Source: Hyphodiscus hymeniophilus | Taxonomy: Eukaryota > Ascomycota > Leotiomycetes > Helotiales > Hyphodiscaceae | NCBI GenBank assembly: GCA_016508695.1 | Contig: VNKQ01000008.1 | Location: forward strand, 1,116,001 to 1,180,000 | Direction: 5' to 3' | DNA length: 64,000 bases | Part shown: positions 1-11,228 of the stretch, piece after piece | How the letters are laid out: each line of letters starts with the position of its first letter | Numbering within the stretch: the first letter of the stretch is position 1 | The notes under the pieces: model-generated | Database searches by the model: none | Seen by the model: the letters and a program-made list of their open reading frames with translations, nothing else | What the model was told of the DNA's origin: nothing | Translations under genes and position numbers: made by a program

Positions 1-1
1 C

Positions 2-733
2 ATAGAAATCTACGAATCCGGATTCGATTTCTGGCACCAACGAGACTACAGATCAATCTGCAATATTGCGATGGGCTTCTCTTGGGTCAATTATCGCTGA
101 GAAAGAAATTGCTCTTCGCCTCATGGTCAATTGATCCAGCGGAAAATTTGGGAATTTCTATCGAGTAATGTTAGACATCTTGTTAGTCACAATGCTTCCG
201 ATGGGAATGATATGGTGGATAATGGTCAACAGAGGCGTAGAGCCATGGCCCTCCCACACCGACCCCTCTCATTTTCGACTTCAGGCCAATTCTTCCGTTA
301 CATTTGATTTGGAGCATATCTGTTACTTCAACATAAAATTGCTCCCGTTCACTTTGCTCGAGACAAGCAAGAATGCCGTTGCTAAAGTACAAGTAAAGTG
401 TTTGGGACGAGGAAGGTGGAGCGTACAAGCCATTGAGAGGTAAGTCAACTACAAAATGCGTTGAGGCTCGAAGGTACTGTTGCGATCATTGACGAGTGAG
501 CAAATGAAAGGACTTTTGTAGATGCGCAAGGTGAGATTGGTCTTACATTCAACGGTCAGGGCGATCAAGACACCGATGTTCATTTTGCGAACCTAATCGG
601 AGAAGAGCGCAGCGTTCTTCGGAGATCATTGTCACTTTCAGCTACGGAGGCTGTTGCTACTCCGTTTCTGTACTACCCACCTCAAAGGCAGCGCCTGGGG
701 TATTTTGGGAATCAGCAAAATAAGACACGATAA
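2..733 (+). pseudogene. Decayed or fragmentary coding-like stretch
   Basis: Frame 2 reads like protein from the window edge (for example SICNIAMGFSWVNYR), stops at TGA 98-100, continues to TGA 308-310 and ends at TAA 383-385. A good donor (gtaagt) at 440 and an acceptor ending at 521 suggest an intron. Downstream, frame 2 is open again to TAA 731-733 and reads GEIGLTFNGQGDQDTDVHF and onward. Joining across that intron requires frame 1 upstream, so no single intact model works. I do not recognise the family. It may be an old pseudogene, or the 3' end of a gene whose other exons lie outside the window. Confidence is low because the case rests only on protein-like composition and splice-like sites. 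Confidence 0.25.
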
Positions 734-982
734 TTTTACAGAGCATAAGCATAACGGTGCAAATATGTTTCGCGAGCGCCGTCATAATCCTCCCGTACGT
801 TGCTGCAAGCTCCAGTAATTATGAGCCAGATAATACGATTCATTTAAAGTAGTCTATTGACATCGATGAGTTTTGTCGCTTGCAATAGAATCAGTGTAAC
901 TTACATTGTGGTTATTGAGAACAGGTCTAGACGAACGGCCCCAGAAAGCGAGCGAGCGGCATGAACAACTCCAAGCTTGGAC

Positions 983-2167
983 TCAAATGTCTAACGAACG
1001 GTCCAGCCAAAATGGTGTGATGACCTCCGGAAGATCTGTTGATCGCCAACCGAAAATGTTGCTCACTAGCTCTGCATCGAATCCTGAGGCAAACTCCTCA
1101 TCAATCTTAGTGGGGACTAGTAATTCCAAGAAGTTCGAGTCAAGTTGAAAATGCAGTCCGGATTCCCACATGAACACCTGTAAATCATAAGGAGGTTCCT
1201 CAAAAATTTCCATCGGTCCTGAGCCGCTTGGAACCTCAAAATCATTATAATCCATATTGTAGACAATGAAAACATTCTTGAGTGATGTCATAGCCTGGCT
1301 TGCAATTTTCAAGCTCTCCATGCCATTGTCCTCGCTGACATAATCATACCCAACATCTTCATCTATGAGTCTATCCACGGCGATATATTGGATACTTTCC
1401 GTCTCAGCCTTCGTCATGGAGACCAGAAACTGAGTAAGGCGAGGTTGGATCTGGGCATCGAAGTACAGAGTGTCCAGAGAAGGATTAAAGACGATGTTAG
1501 GCTTGTGTAGGAGGCTTCCAAAAGAGGTATGGTAGGCTTTGGAGACGGCTTTCCGAGATTGTGGGCATGCTCTCAGAGCAATGGGGGTTTTCGCACGCGT
1601 GTGGAAACCCTGCTGGAAGCCGTATTCAATCTCTAGCGTTCGAGGCTCCAGCGTGTGATCCCAAATCATCTCCTGAATCTCAATTGGCAGCTTAAGGAAA
1701 GAGGCGAATGATGTGAGGAAAGGTTCCAGCTTCGTCGTCTGTTGGTAGATCGTCTGTCAGTATCTGAAGGCAGGCAGTGTTTCGGAGAATTAGATACTCA
1801 CTGGAGGCGTAGGGCCACCGGGTGGAGGAGAAATCGGTTGTGAAGCACAGTCACAGCTATGAATTCCATCTAAGGATTCATCGTATGGCTTGCCAACAGA
1901 ACCCGTATCATGGGCAACATGATGGATATGACACCACCGCGATGATCCTGAGGCATGGGAAGAACCAACGAGGGTCAGAGCAAGCGCGGCGTCCCCTCCT
2001 GGAACTGGAGCTTCGGTGGCAGCAGATTCTTGGGAAGGCCCTACCCGAGTAGGAGCTTCGTTGGAGTCCATGACTTGCTGGGAGAGCGAAGTCTTGTAAT
2101 GTTTTGCCTTAGTCCTTCCAATGAAGGAGATTTGGTGGTCAGAGGTGCAGAAGGTTGTCGCTTGCAT
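983..2167 (-). CDS. 2EXR domain fungal protein
   Basis: Two exons, 2167..1802 and 1738..983, with a 63-nt intron (gtgagt...caacag) joined in phase 0, give 373 aa. Right after the junction the protein reads EPFLTSFASFLKLPIEIQEM followed by IWDHTLEPRTLEI, the opening of the fungal 2EXR domain (F..F..LP.EI...IW...L.PR..EI), at about residues 127-230. The first about 120 residues are low-complexity and Ser/Pro-rich. A second ATG at 2071 (MDSNEAP) could be the true start. 2EXR proteins form large families in Leotiomycetes and Sordariomycetes, and their molecular role is unknown. No signal peptide or membrane segment is seen. I am confident of the domain and less so of the N-terminus. Confidence 0.75.
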
Positions 2168-2400
2168 ATTGAGTAAGGCCGCGCGACATTGAGATCACCT
2201 ATGCAGTCAGACCCCCAGTCACGAGACCTGGCCCATATTCCGAGGAGGATTATCCGACCACCAAACTAGACTAGCGGGTACTCTCAGGGGCAGCACCCAA
2301 ATCACCTCCGCAATCTCGAATTCGACTGCTCGCCTGTACTCCGTACAACGTCTTCTGTCCTGCATACTACTCGACCTTCCGACTTGTCCTACCCGTTCCT

Positions 2401-2975
2401 GTGTCTGCAGCCCCTTTCAACTGCTGCTTCCCTCGGAGAATCTCAAGTGGTACGTCCTGTTCTGTGTCTCATGCACTCTCTGTTGCGCTGCTGCTCTCTT
2501 GTACCTCAGTACCCCGTACCGAGAACCCCCAAAAAGCTCCAACCAATCCCTGCCGATTAGTGCAGCCCCTTTCCATTCCACTTCAACTTTTTTCTTCTAC
2601 CTCCTACTTCACCAACACAACACTGACTTGGACGCGCCTTCCGATAGATTGAACTCGAGCATTGATTCTGGCGCTTCTTTCATTCGATTGCGACTTCACC
2701 AAGACGCGAGTGACGACCTGCCGAAGACGTCTCTGGTATGTACGATCGGTTGTCGTATTTCCTGCATTGCGCACACCCTCCCCACCCATCAATACGAAGA
2801 CACGTTGACACTTTTGGATGTGGAATGTCTGCCACTCAATTGCAGTCTTGAATCTATATATTTTTGCGGGGAACGTAGGACGTCAAGGCTAATTTCATCA
2901 TCCAACAGTAGACTCTTCCTTCGCACCTACCCCTGAGGACATCACGATCGATCTTTCTACATCACACTACAGGCA
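2401..2975 (+). promoter_or_regulatory. Septin 5' leader with probable UTR intron
   Basis: This pyrimidine-rich stretch upstream of the septin ATG holds a plausible leader intron at 2736..2908 (gtatgt donor, ggctaat branch-like site, tccaacag acceptor). It contains no convincing gene of its own. The open frames here are short and C/T-driven. Confidence 0.4.
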
Positions 2976-5015
2976 ATGGGTAAGCAGTACATTTTCTTTG
3001 GGGGGCAGTCACCGTGGAGCATTTCCGGGTCGACGTGCTCGAAACTCATCGAACGTTCATCGACTATCCCCGCTGGTCAACTCTGGTCGGAGTTGCAAAC
3101 ACCGTTTTTCATTCAAGGGAGCTTGCATACCCTCTGCGGCACATCCAATTCTATGCTATCTGAGCCATCTGAGCCATCTGGCACAGTACTCCACCCCAAA
3201 AATCACTCGCTTACTACACGGACATACCATGGCTGCTGCGCTTACGGCACTGCTTGGGCAGCCCCGAGGTTCTCGTTCCGACAGTGTCTCGAAAAGCCTC
3301 GTTGCATCAAATAAGGCGCTTCAGGATACCTCCATAGATGGCTCAGTCTATGCGAGCCTCTCTGGACGTCATAAACGCACCCAGGCCGTTCAATACCGCA
3401 GCATGCTCGATATTGAGGAGACTCCCAGCCTAGGACCTATTGCAATCCCTTCCGAGGAATCCATGATTGTCCAGTGCGAATCGGCGATTGACGGCCTCGT
3501 TCATAAATTCAAGCATACCACAACTTCAAGCGATTGGGCTGACATTTTATGTTACTACACAGCTACAAACGGCGTTGCCCCAGTGGCACCCACTCGTGCC
3601 TCTCCAGCGCCAAATGGCAAAGCCGTTTCCCCTACGCAGGAAGTGCCACAGAGCGTGAGCTCAACCGACCCAAAAATTGCAGCTCAACAAGCCAGTGATA
3701 TGAGAAACATTGTTCGCAGAAAGTTGACGGGTTACGTTGGGTTCGCAAATTTGCCAAACCAATGGCACCGCAAGAGTGTCCGAAAAGGGTTCAACTTCAA
3801 CGTCATGGTTGTTGGTTTGTCAAGATTCTTCGCCTTGGTGGTTGCGCCAGCTGACATGATACAGGTGAATCCGGCCTGGGAAAGTCTACTTTGGTCAATA
3901 CCCTATTCAACACCTCACTTTACCCACCCCGAGAGCGCAAAGGACCCAGCCTTGACATCATCCCCAAGACCGTTTCTATACAATCTATTAGCGCTGATAT
4001 TGAAGAGAACGGAGTTCGTTTACGTTTGACGGTTGTTGATACCCCTGGTTTTGGTGACTTTGTGAACAATGATGAGTCCTGGCGACCAATCGTCGACAAC
4101 ATTGAGCAACGATTCGATGCCTATTTGGATGCCGAGAACAAGGTCAACCGCATGAATATCGTTGACAATCGGGTCCACGCTTGCGTTTACTTCATTCAGC
4201 CAACTGGCCATGCTCTGAAGCCTTTGGACATTGAGGTTATGCGCCGACTTCATACCAAGGTCAATTTGATCCCAGTCATCGCAAAGGCTGATACTATGAC
4301 TGACGAAGAGATTATGGCTTTCAAGGCCAGAGTAAGACTTCCAGCCACACCTCTTGTGAGACGTTACTGAATTTCCTAGATCCTCGCCGACATCAAGCAT
4401 CAAGGTATCCAAATATTCGAGGGCCCTCGCTACGAACTTGACGATGATGAGACGATTGCCGAGAACAACGAGATAATGTCCAAGGTCCCCTTCGCCGTCG
4501 TTGGTGCCAATACCGAAATTACGAGTGCCGACGGGCGAAAAGTTCGCGGACGCCGTTATCCCTGGGGAGTTATCGAGGTCGATAATGAGGAACACTGTGA
4601 TTTCGTCAAGCTGCGACAAATGCTGATCCGAACACACATGGAAGAGCTCAAGGAACACACTAACAACGCCCTTTACGAGAACTACAGATCGGAGAAGCTC
4701 ACCGCTATGGGAGTTGCTCAAGATCCAAGTGTTTTCAAGGAGGTTAACCCTGCCGTAAAGCAAGAGGAGGAGCGCACACTCCACGAGCAGAAGCTTGCCA
4801 AGATGGAGGCCGAGATGAAGATGGTGTTCCAGCAAAAGGTTTCCGAGAAGGAAAGCAAGCTCAAGCAGAGCGAGGAGGAGCTATATGCTCGCCATCGTGA
4901 GATGAAAGAGCAACTCGAACGCCAGCGAATGGAACTGGAGGAGAAGAAGTCGAGAGTCGAGAGCGGACGACCATTGGAAGAGAAGGGCAAGAGGAAGGGG
5001 TTCTCTCTTCGTTGA
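2976..5015 (+). CDS. CDC3: Septin, Cdc3/AspB type
   Basis: Exons 2976..2979, 3563..3814, 3865..4331 and 4380..5015 encode 452 aa (MATNGVAPVAPT...). Septins are GTP-binding filament proteins that scaffold septation and polarity at the cortex. Visible features: polybasic segment before the G domain (WHRKSVRKGFNF), P-loop GESGLGKS (about 86-93), DTPGFGD (about 143), AKAD (about 225), and a C-terminal coiled coil (about 364-436) as in the Cdc3/AspB class. Introns of 50 and 48 nt are clear. The start is a 4-nt exon ATGG followed by gtaagc and a 583-nt intron ending in a strong gctgac...cacag. It is chosen because the acceptor needs exactly one carried base, and length then fits the family. An alternative start at 3230 reads through the intron in frame (see findings). 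Confidence 0.92.
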
Positions 5016-6030
5016 GCGATCCATACCGGCGCACCGGAGTTACCTTTCGCACATGGGTACCGACGACACACAGACACTTACTTTCAATTCTTGTCTCTTT
5101 AATCACTGAGTCTTAATATTACGAATGCGATCCGAGCGGGGCAGCAATGAGCGAAGGAATGGGTTACGACGAGCCAGCTTCTGCGAGGTTGATCGTCACG
5201 CTGCGTTTGTGCAAAGGGCAGATGGGGTTTCGAGGAGTTTGCTTAGCATGACTGCGGAGGAAAAGAATGGTCGTAAAGATCACAAAATTGGCTTCGATGA
5301 TAATTTCTCTTTTCTCCCCTCTTCTTGTGTGGCCTCTTTCTTCGGATCGAATCTGTATTTATTACGATAGCTTGAGATTTGCTCTCCTTTAGCCGCTCTT
5401 CTTTGTTTTGTTATGAATGGAAAAGGGATTTATCTCATGCTCTATCGGTCCTGACGTTTTTCTGGTGATCCGATGTGTGATTGTTGTTGCTGATCAGTTT
5501 GACTTAAACTCCCCCGGGCTAAGTGGCCAACCTCGTGGCACTGCATGCAACCTTCAAATGCCTCATCTGCAGCCACATCCGTCCTGTCATCCCGCCCCTC
5601 CACATGCAAGCCTCAAGGTACGAACTTACCGTGCTTACAAGGCTCCGCGGCTGGGGCGGGAAGTTCAATGCCCGTGTTGGTACGACCTGTGGCACTCTAC
5701 TAGTGATACATCTAGTCCTCACTGTGATGCTCTGCGAAGCTAGCAGCACGATCGCTTTTGTCGTTATATGGATTCTGCGTCAATGATGAGTCAGTACTTC
5801 ATTCGTCAATCTCGTGCGGCAGAGACTCGCACTGTTAGATCGGTGCCGCTGGCTCGCATGCTTGGAATGGCTTCGTTACGTTCGATCTCGTCACAAAATG
5901 CAAGGTTGTGTTCCATATTAGTGACAATAACGGAAAATCCAGGAAATCTTCGATTCTATGCCTGTAGTCCATCTACCCTCAATATCTGTCTCTAATCCAG
6001 ACTTGATTAATATCCAGTTCCATCGCTATC
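5016..6030. other. Convergent intergenic region
   Basis: This lies between the septin stop and the stop of the minus-strand gene at 6031. It holds 3' UTR sequence. The only open frames are short and overlap on both strands, and I see no domain or splice pattern. Confidence 0.6.
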
Positions 6031-7005
6031 CTAGACTAAGTTACTAGGCTTGACGTTTTCGTTGAACATCTCCTTCGTAGGGACATCTTTGTACTCCTCG
6101 TGGATCTCGCAGACTTCAGCGTACTTGTTGTCGACGTACCAATCCATCTGTTGAAATCATCAGCTTGATTCACACGACGGATGAGAGGCTCCTACTGCAT
6201 CGAGTGTCTCTCTGTAAGTGCACTTCGATCCCTTAACAAAAGCACCACTCTTGTCCGCCGTCATGCAAAGATCCTCGACATAATCGAGGAACGTCTCTGC
6301 ATCGCCGGCAACGTCCTGGTAGAACTTGGCTTTTTCTTTCCATCCCTTGTTGTACGTTTCGTTTTCGACCTTGACCTTCATGTATTTCAGCATCTCGGGC
6401 TGCAATACTGATTAGCTTGATCGTGGCCCAAACACCAAGAGTGACTGTTCAGGAATTCTAACCTTTTTCAAGAACAGCTTGGCATATCGTCTCGTTCTGA
6501 AGTCTTCAAAGGCGGTCCCCTCATTCGGATTGATGTTGGGAAGACGCGCCAAGATGTCAACAATACGCTCAGCTTCCGTAATCTTGGCGTCGACGGCAGA
6601 CTTCAATTTGCTCTCAAGTTTACCCTTGCCCTTCTTGTTCTTTTCGACGTAATCGACAAGTGACTCGGTCGACTCAACCCACTGAGCGGGATCGCGGACG
6701 AGGATTTCATTAATGGCCTTGTCGATTCGTGCGTCGTTCTTGGCAACGACTTCGCCAGCTTCGGTCTTTCGTACTCGACCCATTGTGTTATCTTCGGTGT
6801 CTGACTCGAAGATTGAGGGGAAATCGAGAATCGGGGTTGAAGGTGAGGTGGCAGTGTTGCGTGACGATTGTGTTCGATTTTTCCGCCGAGAGGAGCGAGA
6901 GCCAGAGGCACGTTTCTTGTTAGACTTTGTCATTGTCGCCGACTCTGCTAACGAGCAACGCGCGAGGAACGAGGCAAGAGTTTTTTGTCGTTTTGTGTTT
7001 GTCAC
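6031..7005 (-). CDS. Unrecognised fungal protein, basic N-terminus
   Basis: Three exons, 7005..6463, 6399..6196 and 6147..6031, with phase-0 introns of 63 and 48 nt, encode 287 aa. The N-terminal about 75 residues are Ser/Arg/Lys-rich and probably disordered (KKRASGSRSSRRKNRTQSS), suggesting a nuclear or nucleic-acid-associated protein. Residues from about 90 to the end are charged and helical (DPAQWVESTESLVDYVEKN..., FLDYVEDLCMTADKSGAFVK), with no family I can name. The splice joins are strong because the protein stays well-formed across both (LFLKK|PEMLKYM and RETLDA|MDWYVDN). A second ATG at 6933 (MTKSNKKR) is an equally good start. No signal peptide or membrane helix is seen. Confidence 0.75.
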
Positions 7006-8190
7006 AGTTTACAAGAAGTCTTGATATAAATTGCTATCTTGCCATATGGAAGGTGGAATAGGCGAGCTCGCTTCCCTTCCTTCAAGGGAAATGATATGGA
7101 GTGAATTTGACCAACACTTTTCCTGGAGTAGGTGCTTGCAGAAACCAGACCGTTGTTCCAGAGCTCCCGTTATTCTGGTATTCTCTTCAATGCTTCCTGA
7201 AGTATGCCATACTTGCAAAGGTTTGGGTCTTGAGTACCTTTCTCACACTCTGAAAGGGGGCCTTGTCTTCTCTGACATTATGACGTCAAGTGACAGTAAG
7301 AAACCTTACAAGTGTCTCACTACTTCCTGAACATTGTGTACAATGAAGATATATTGACAGACAATGAGGAGCTCAGGAACAAGGTGGAGATGTCCATAAA
7401 AAGGTTGTAAAAGAGGTTCCAAGATAAGTAGAGGTTGTGAAACTGCACTTTGCATCAGACTGTTTTACCAATGTTCCAATCCTTTGAAGCAAATGTATGT
7501 GTGCAAAACTTCTCCACCAGTACTTCTTAGAGGCTGGAAGGTCGTTACAGATCCTGCTACGAATATATAATGCAGCAACTAGGCTGACACCCCCTTTCAC
7601 CCTGAGGGCTTGATTGAACTTGGCTTGATACCCTGATAGGTCACATACAGTACTACTGTCAGACTCTGTGTACTACAAAGCAGACCTGTTATCGGAAAGA
7701 AGATGCGCGACAGCAGCAGCAGACACAGCAATAACATCCCCAGACTATCACAACATGTTTCATGCTAGTGCCGAGAAATATTCAAACAATGGTAAGTGCA
7801 AAGAGTTGAGTCCTGCCCAACCGTGGCAATATACGAATCCCATTACCTTGCTCCTGGCCGTGCTACCTCGCGGACGCTTGTGGTTGGGAAACGAATCATG
7901 TGACTACTGCCTAAAAAGTGGGCACGTGATGAGTTGCTGCCTGTTTTTGCGCTGGCACATGACTTCTATGTCCCGTGATAGCGTGTAGAGCTGCACGAAG
8001 CTAGTTCTAAGTTTAGAAACACCGCGTCACAAAAAGCAAGACGAAGTGTAAAGCAAAATTTACGCAAAACGTATTTAACTCGTCGTAACTGCCTTGAGAA
8101 TCAGACTCGGTTCTCTAGAAGATACATCAATCCTTCAAAGCCAAATTTACATAAGAAGTCAATCACATTTTCAATCACATCTCAGACATC
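7006..8190. other. Divergent intergenic region
   Basis: This is the shared upstream region of the genes starting at 7005 (-) and 8191 (+). Open frames are short, and none shows a splice-supported or domain-like product. Confidence 0.6.
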
Positions 8191-8987
8191 ATGGTGTTCC
8201 AACTCTTCAATTCCTTCCCACCTGAGATCCATTCTTTGATTCTCTCGTTATGTCCTCCAAACGATCGCACTTGCCTTAGCTTGACATGGTAATTTTTCAA
8301 AATGAACATTGTGCCAAGCGTCACTGATCATCTGCAGCAAATACCTCTACGGGCTCAACCCATCAAGCGATTTCGTCTCACTCGGAAATGAAGATGACCT
8401 TACACCACTCTGCTTAATGCTTGAATTCGGGGATCCAAGGTTCGGACACTTCTCGCATCGACGGGTATGCCACGATGCCTGTTTTACGGAAGCAACCAGA
8501 TATAGTGAGCAGTCGGGACTCCCCCTACCGAAGGAAAAGAAATGCCGAACAAATCGCTTCGATTTACACTGCCAATGCTACTCCGGCAGAACAAAACTGC
8601 ATCAGAGGCTGAGAACGTGGGTTCCCAGAGGCTTGAATTATTGCGGACAATGCTATATGTTTACTCGCAGGAAGAAGTCGCATAACGGCCGATGTATGTG
8701 AAATGACTCGATTCATACATTGCACGTCGATCGCTTACTGATGAAAGACAGGCTATCACGGACGCCCTAAGCCACGACGTCAAGAGCCCAAATACTGGAC
8801 TCATAGGTCAAGAAGAGGAGCTTTTGGAAGGAAGCTGTGGAAGAGATGGTTCAATAATGCTCACATGAATGCGTTTGAAAGGAAGCTTGGAATCCAGAGG
8901 GACAGATCAGGCACGGAGAGATATTCCATGCGGAGTTTAGGTCCGAAGCAAGTGGATACGAGAGAGAGCAGATTCAGTAGATGGTGA
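8191..8987 (+). CDS. Small F-box-like protein
   Basis: Exons 8191..8288, 8338..8693 and 8752..8987 (introns of 49 and 58 nt) encode 229 aa. The N-terminus MVFQLFNSFPPEIHSLILSL, followed by CPPNDRTCLSLTCKYLYGL, is a typical fungal F-box (about residues 5-38), which binds Skp1 and recruits substrates to SCF ubiquitin ligase. The remainder has scattered cysteines and a strongly basic C-terminal third (RPKPRRQEPKYW, RRGAFGRKLWKRWF). It has no recognisable WD40, LRR or Kelch repeats. It resembles the short, fast-evolving orphan F-box proteins common in ascomycetes. The intron joins are clean: codon TG|C across the first and T|GC across the second. Its substrate cannot be inferred. Confidence 0.7.
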
Positions 8988-9666
8988 TACTATGGACGAT
9001 GAGATCAAGGATCTTCTCAAGAAGAGCTTGATTTCTTGGCTTAGCGTAGGACATGCACATTTGTTATAAATATTGGTCTGAATTTCGAGACGAAGATTAA
9101 GTTGTAAACCATTTTGAACCTAGCTTTTAACAAGCATTCCTCTTTAATTATGACTCGTGATGCTTATATGTTGGCTCCATTCATGGAGGTCCGTTCATGG
9201 AGAAAACGAATCTGCCAGATCGAGAAGGGACTAACCTGCAAATGTATGGCAATATAACCCACGTTGTATGCTATATCTTTCTTCTCAAAATTCTTTGGAT
9301 AACAACAATCATATTTCGGGTCGACTTTCCTTTCATACAAAATATAGCATCCTGACATCGTGTCATGCTTCTACCTCATTTCGTGGACTTGTCTCTCATA
9401 CACCATTTGTCAGACTACACGAAATTTGATCTTGAACGAAAATGGCACTACACAGGCTACACAGGCTATACTGAAGACTACAGATGACTTGGCTGCCTGG
9501 TCCAAGACAAGATCGTGTGGGCATTTAAATGAAGCATTGCCGCTATCCTCACGTACAGAGATTCGAACATCGGTCGAAAACATGACATGATGAAGGGATA
9601 AGCTCATTTCTGACGCTATCATATCATCTGGAAATCCCTCAAGTACTCCAAGTCGAGCCCCAAGGG
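8988..9666. other. Convergent intergenic region
   Basis: AT-rich 3' flanks of the F-box gene (+) and the gene ending at 9667 (-). I see no further gene. Confidence 0.6.
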
Positions 9667-11228
9667 CTAACGGCGGCGATGGCCGTGCCGATCACGATCG
9701 TCCCTGCTCTCACGATCTCTCCTCGGTGGCCCAGAAGAAGCCGCAGTGCTTGGAGTAGGTGGAACTGGAGCCTGTATGTATAGGTTGGGATCCTGGTATT
9801 GGCTACCATAGGGGTCCGATTGAGTCGAATCACTGTAGGTGGCTACTGGGAATGTTAGAGACCTTGCTTTCCTTAATTGAAAAGACCAAGCAAGGAAATG
9901 GAAGGGGCTTTACGCACCACGGCCATAACGTGTAGCTGTTATCTGTTGGGGAGGATTACCCCCTTGTGCTGTTCCTGCTGGTGATTGGTTGGAGTAGTAA
10001 GCATCTCGTGGATCTGATTGTTGTTGTGAAGGATAGCCTCCTTGTGCAGGTAGCGCTGCTGTCTGACTGGAGTAATAAGCGCTACGGGGATCTGTTTGTT
10101 GGGAAGTATATCCGCCTTGAGCAGAAGCTGCTGATGCTTGGCTGGGATAATAATTATCGCGTGGATTCACTTGTGATTGGTATGCTGTGTTAGGTGCAGT
10201 ATAGTAGCTCCTAGGAACCGCATCTGATCTTTCTGAAGAATAAGCCTGAGAAGAAGCATAATTCGAAGCCCCTGGGTCCGTCGGGTACCCATAATTGGAA
10301 TTATATTCTTCCCGATGATCATCCGAATTGGTCGCGGATGGTGCATGTTCTGCAGGTGTGGGTGGGGAGGGACCATAGTACTGCCGGTTTTCGTGAGTTC
10401 TAGATGAAGAGTATTCGGCTGCTAGACTGTTAGTCAAAATCAATGTGGAGATACTTATATAACACACCATTTCTCGCATCTCCTCTCGAAGACTCTAGCA
10501 TCTGACGTCGCTCTGTTTGCCACCGTTCGGAATCGGCTTTGAGGTCTGCTATCTGCCAGCAAGTCAACATGGTAATCGAAAAAGCTACTCTATGAGATTT
10601 GACACTCTAAGACATTGTTCCAAAGCCTTCATGATCCATCTGTCCGTCAAATCGCTTCTCAAAAACTTGCAGGCTCTCATCTCCCATAAAAAAGGTAGTG
10701 ATTTGACGCCGAAGCGAGGCTTACCATTTGAGTTGTAAGGTTTCGATAAGCAGTAATGAAGTATCCATCCTGCGGTTGTCTTGTCTGAGGATTAGTGTAC
10801 GTTCCCGGTCGAACGAGTGCATCGTTCCCGAGATGGCGACAAATATCGGCCGTGACAACTTCTCGATCAATTCCCTCTCGCGGGACAAAGTACTCATTCG
10901 TGCGACTAGTCCTCGCACCTTGTGCAACTGGGTACGGGTCATCTTGGATCGGGGTTCGAGAAGGTCGCGGAGCAGTAGATGCAGAAGGTGGATCAGAACT
11001 GTCGGCTCTGGGAGGTGGGGCCTTCGTTCCTTTAGTAGGAGTACCGGTGTTTCTTACGATAAGTCATTGTAGAGTAATACGTGCCTCTTGTACTGTCCTA
11101 TCTCTTATCCTGGGAACAGTCTCTGTGTGCTCTGTGCGCTCTGTGCGTTCTGTACGCCTCGACTCTTGTTCTGGCCTATCTCCCCGTCTGGTAGGAGGAG
11201 AATATACGCGATCGGTGCGTCTCGACAT
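9667..11228 (-). CDS. Conserved fungal protein with YYSxQ/QGGY repeats
   Basis: Five exons, 11228..11081, 11029..10725, 10552..10468, 10418..9914 and 9832..9667, encode 402 aa. The N-terminus is basic, with an RTE repeat from a 9-bp DNA tandem. The core (about residues 100-175: NEYFVPREGIDREVVTADIC, RHLGNDALVRPGTY, DGYFITAYRNLTTQM|IADLK) is a conserved motif I have seen in uncharacterised Pezizomycotina proteins. A coiled segment (ADSERWQTERRQ) follows. The C-terminal half is Ser/Tyr/Gln-rich with three repeats, then a charged tail (RRDRESRDDRDRHGHRRR). The architecture suggests an RNA- or condensate-associated nuclear protein, by inference only. The first intron (11080..11030) is chosen because an in-frame TGA must be removed, but nearby alternative sites exist. 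The other junctions are well supported. Confidence 0.75.
9943..10167 (-). repeat. Three ~25-residue coding repeats
   Basis: Three consecutive units within the gene above each begin (N/D)PR.xYY and continue SxQ, then AQGGY/N and a PSQQ- or PPQQ-like end. For example, DPRSAYYSSQTAALPAQGGY is followed by DPRDAYYSNQSPAGTAQGG. The DNA is diverged, so the repeats are not a fresh duplication. Confidence 0.9.

Noticed and set aside
4020..4835. 271-codon open frame antisense to the septin
   Set aside because: It mirrors the strongly codon-biased septin exons and spans a septin intron. It has no domain of its own.
10553..10724. Extra exon reading ESLQVFEKRFDGQMDHEGF between two exons of the repeat protein
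   Set aside because: The flanking sites gtaagc (10724) and ggcag (10553) join TTQM|IADLKAD in frame. The interior frame ends in a stop with no donor.
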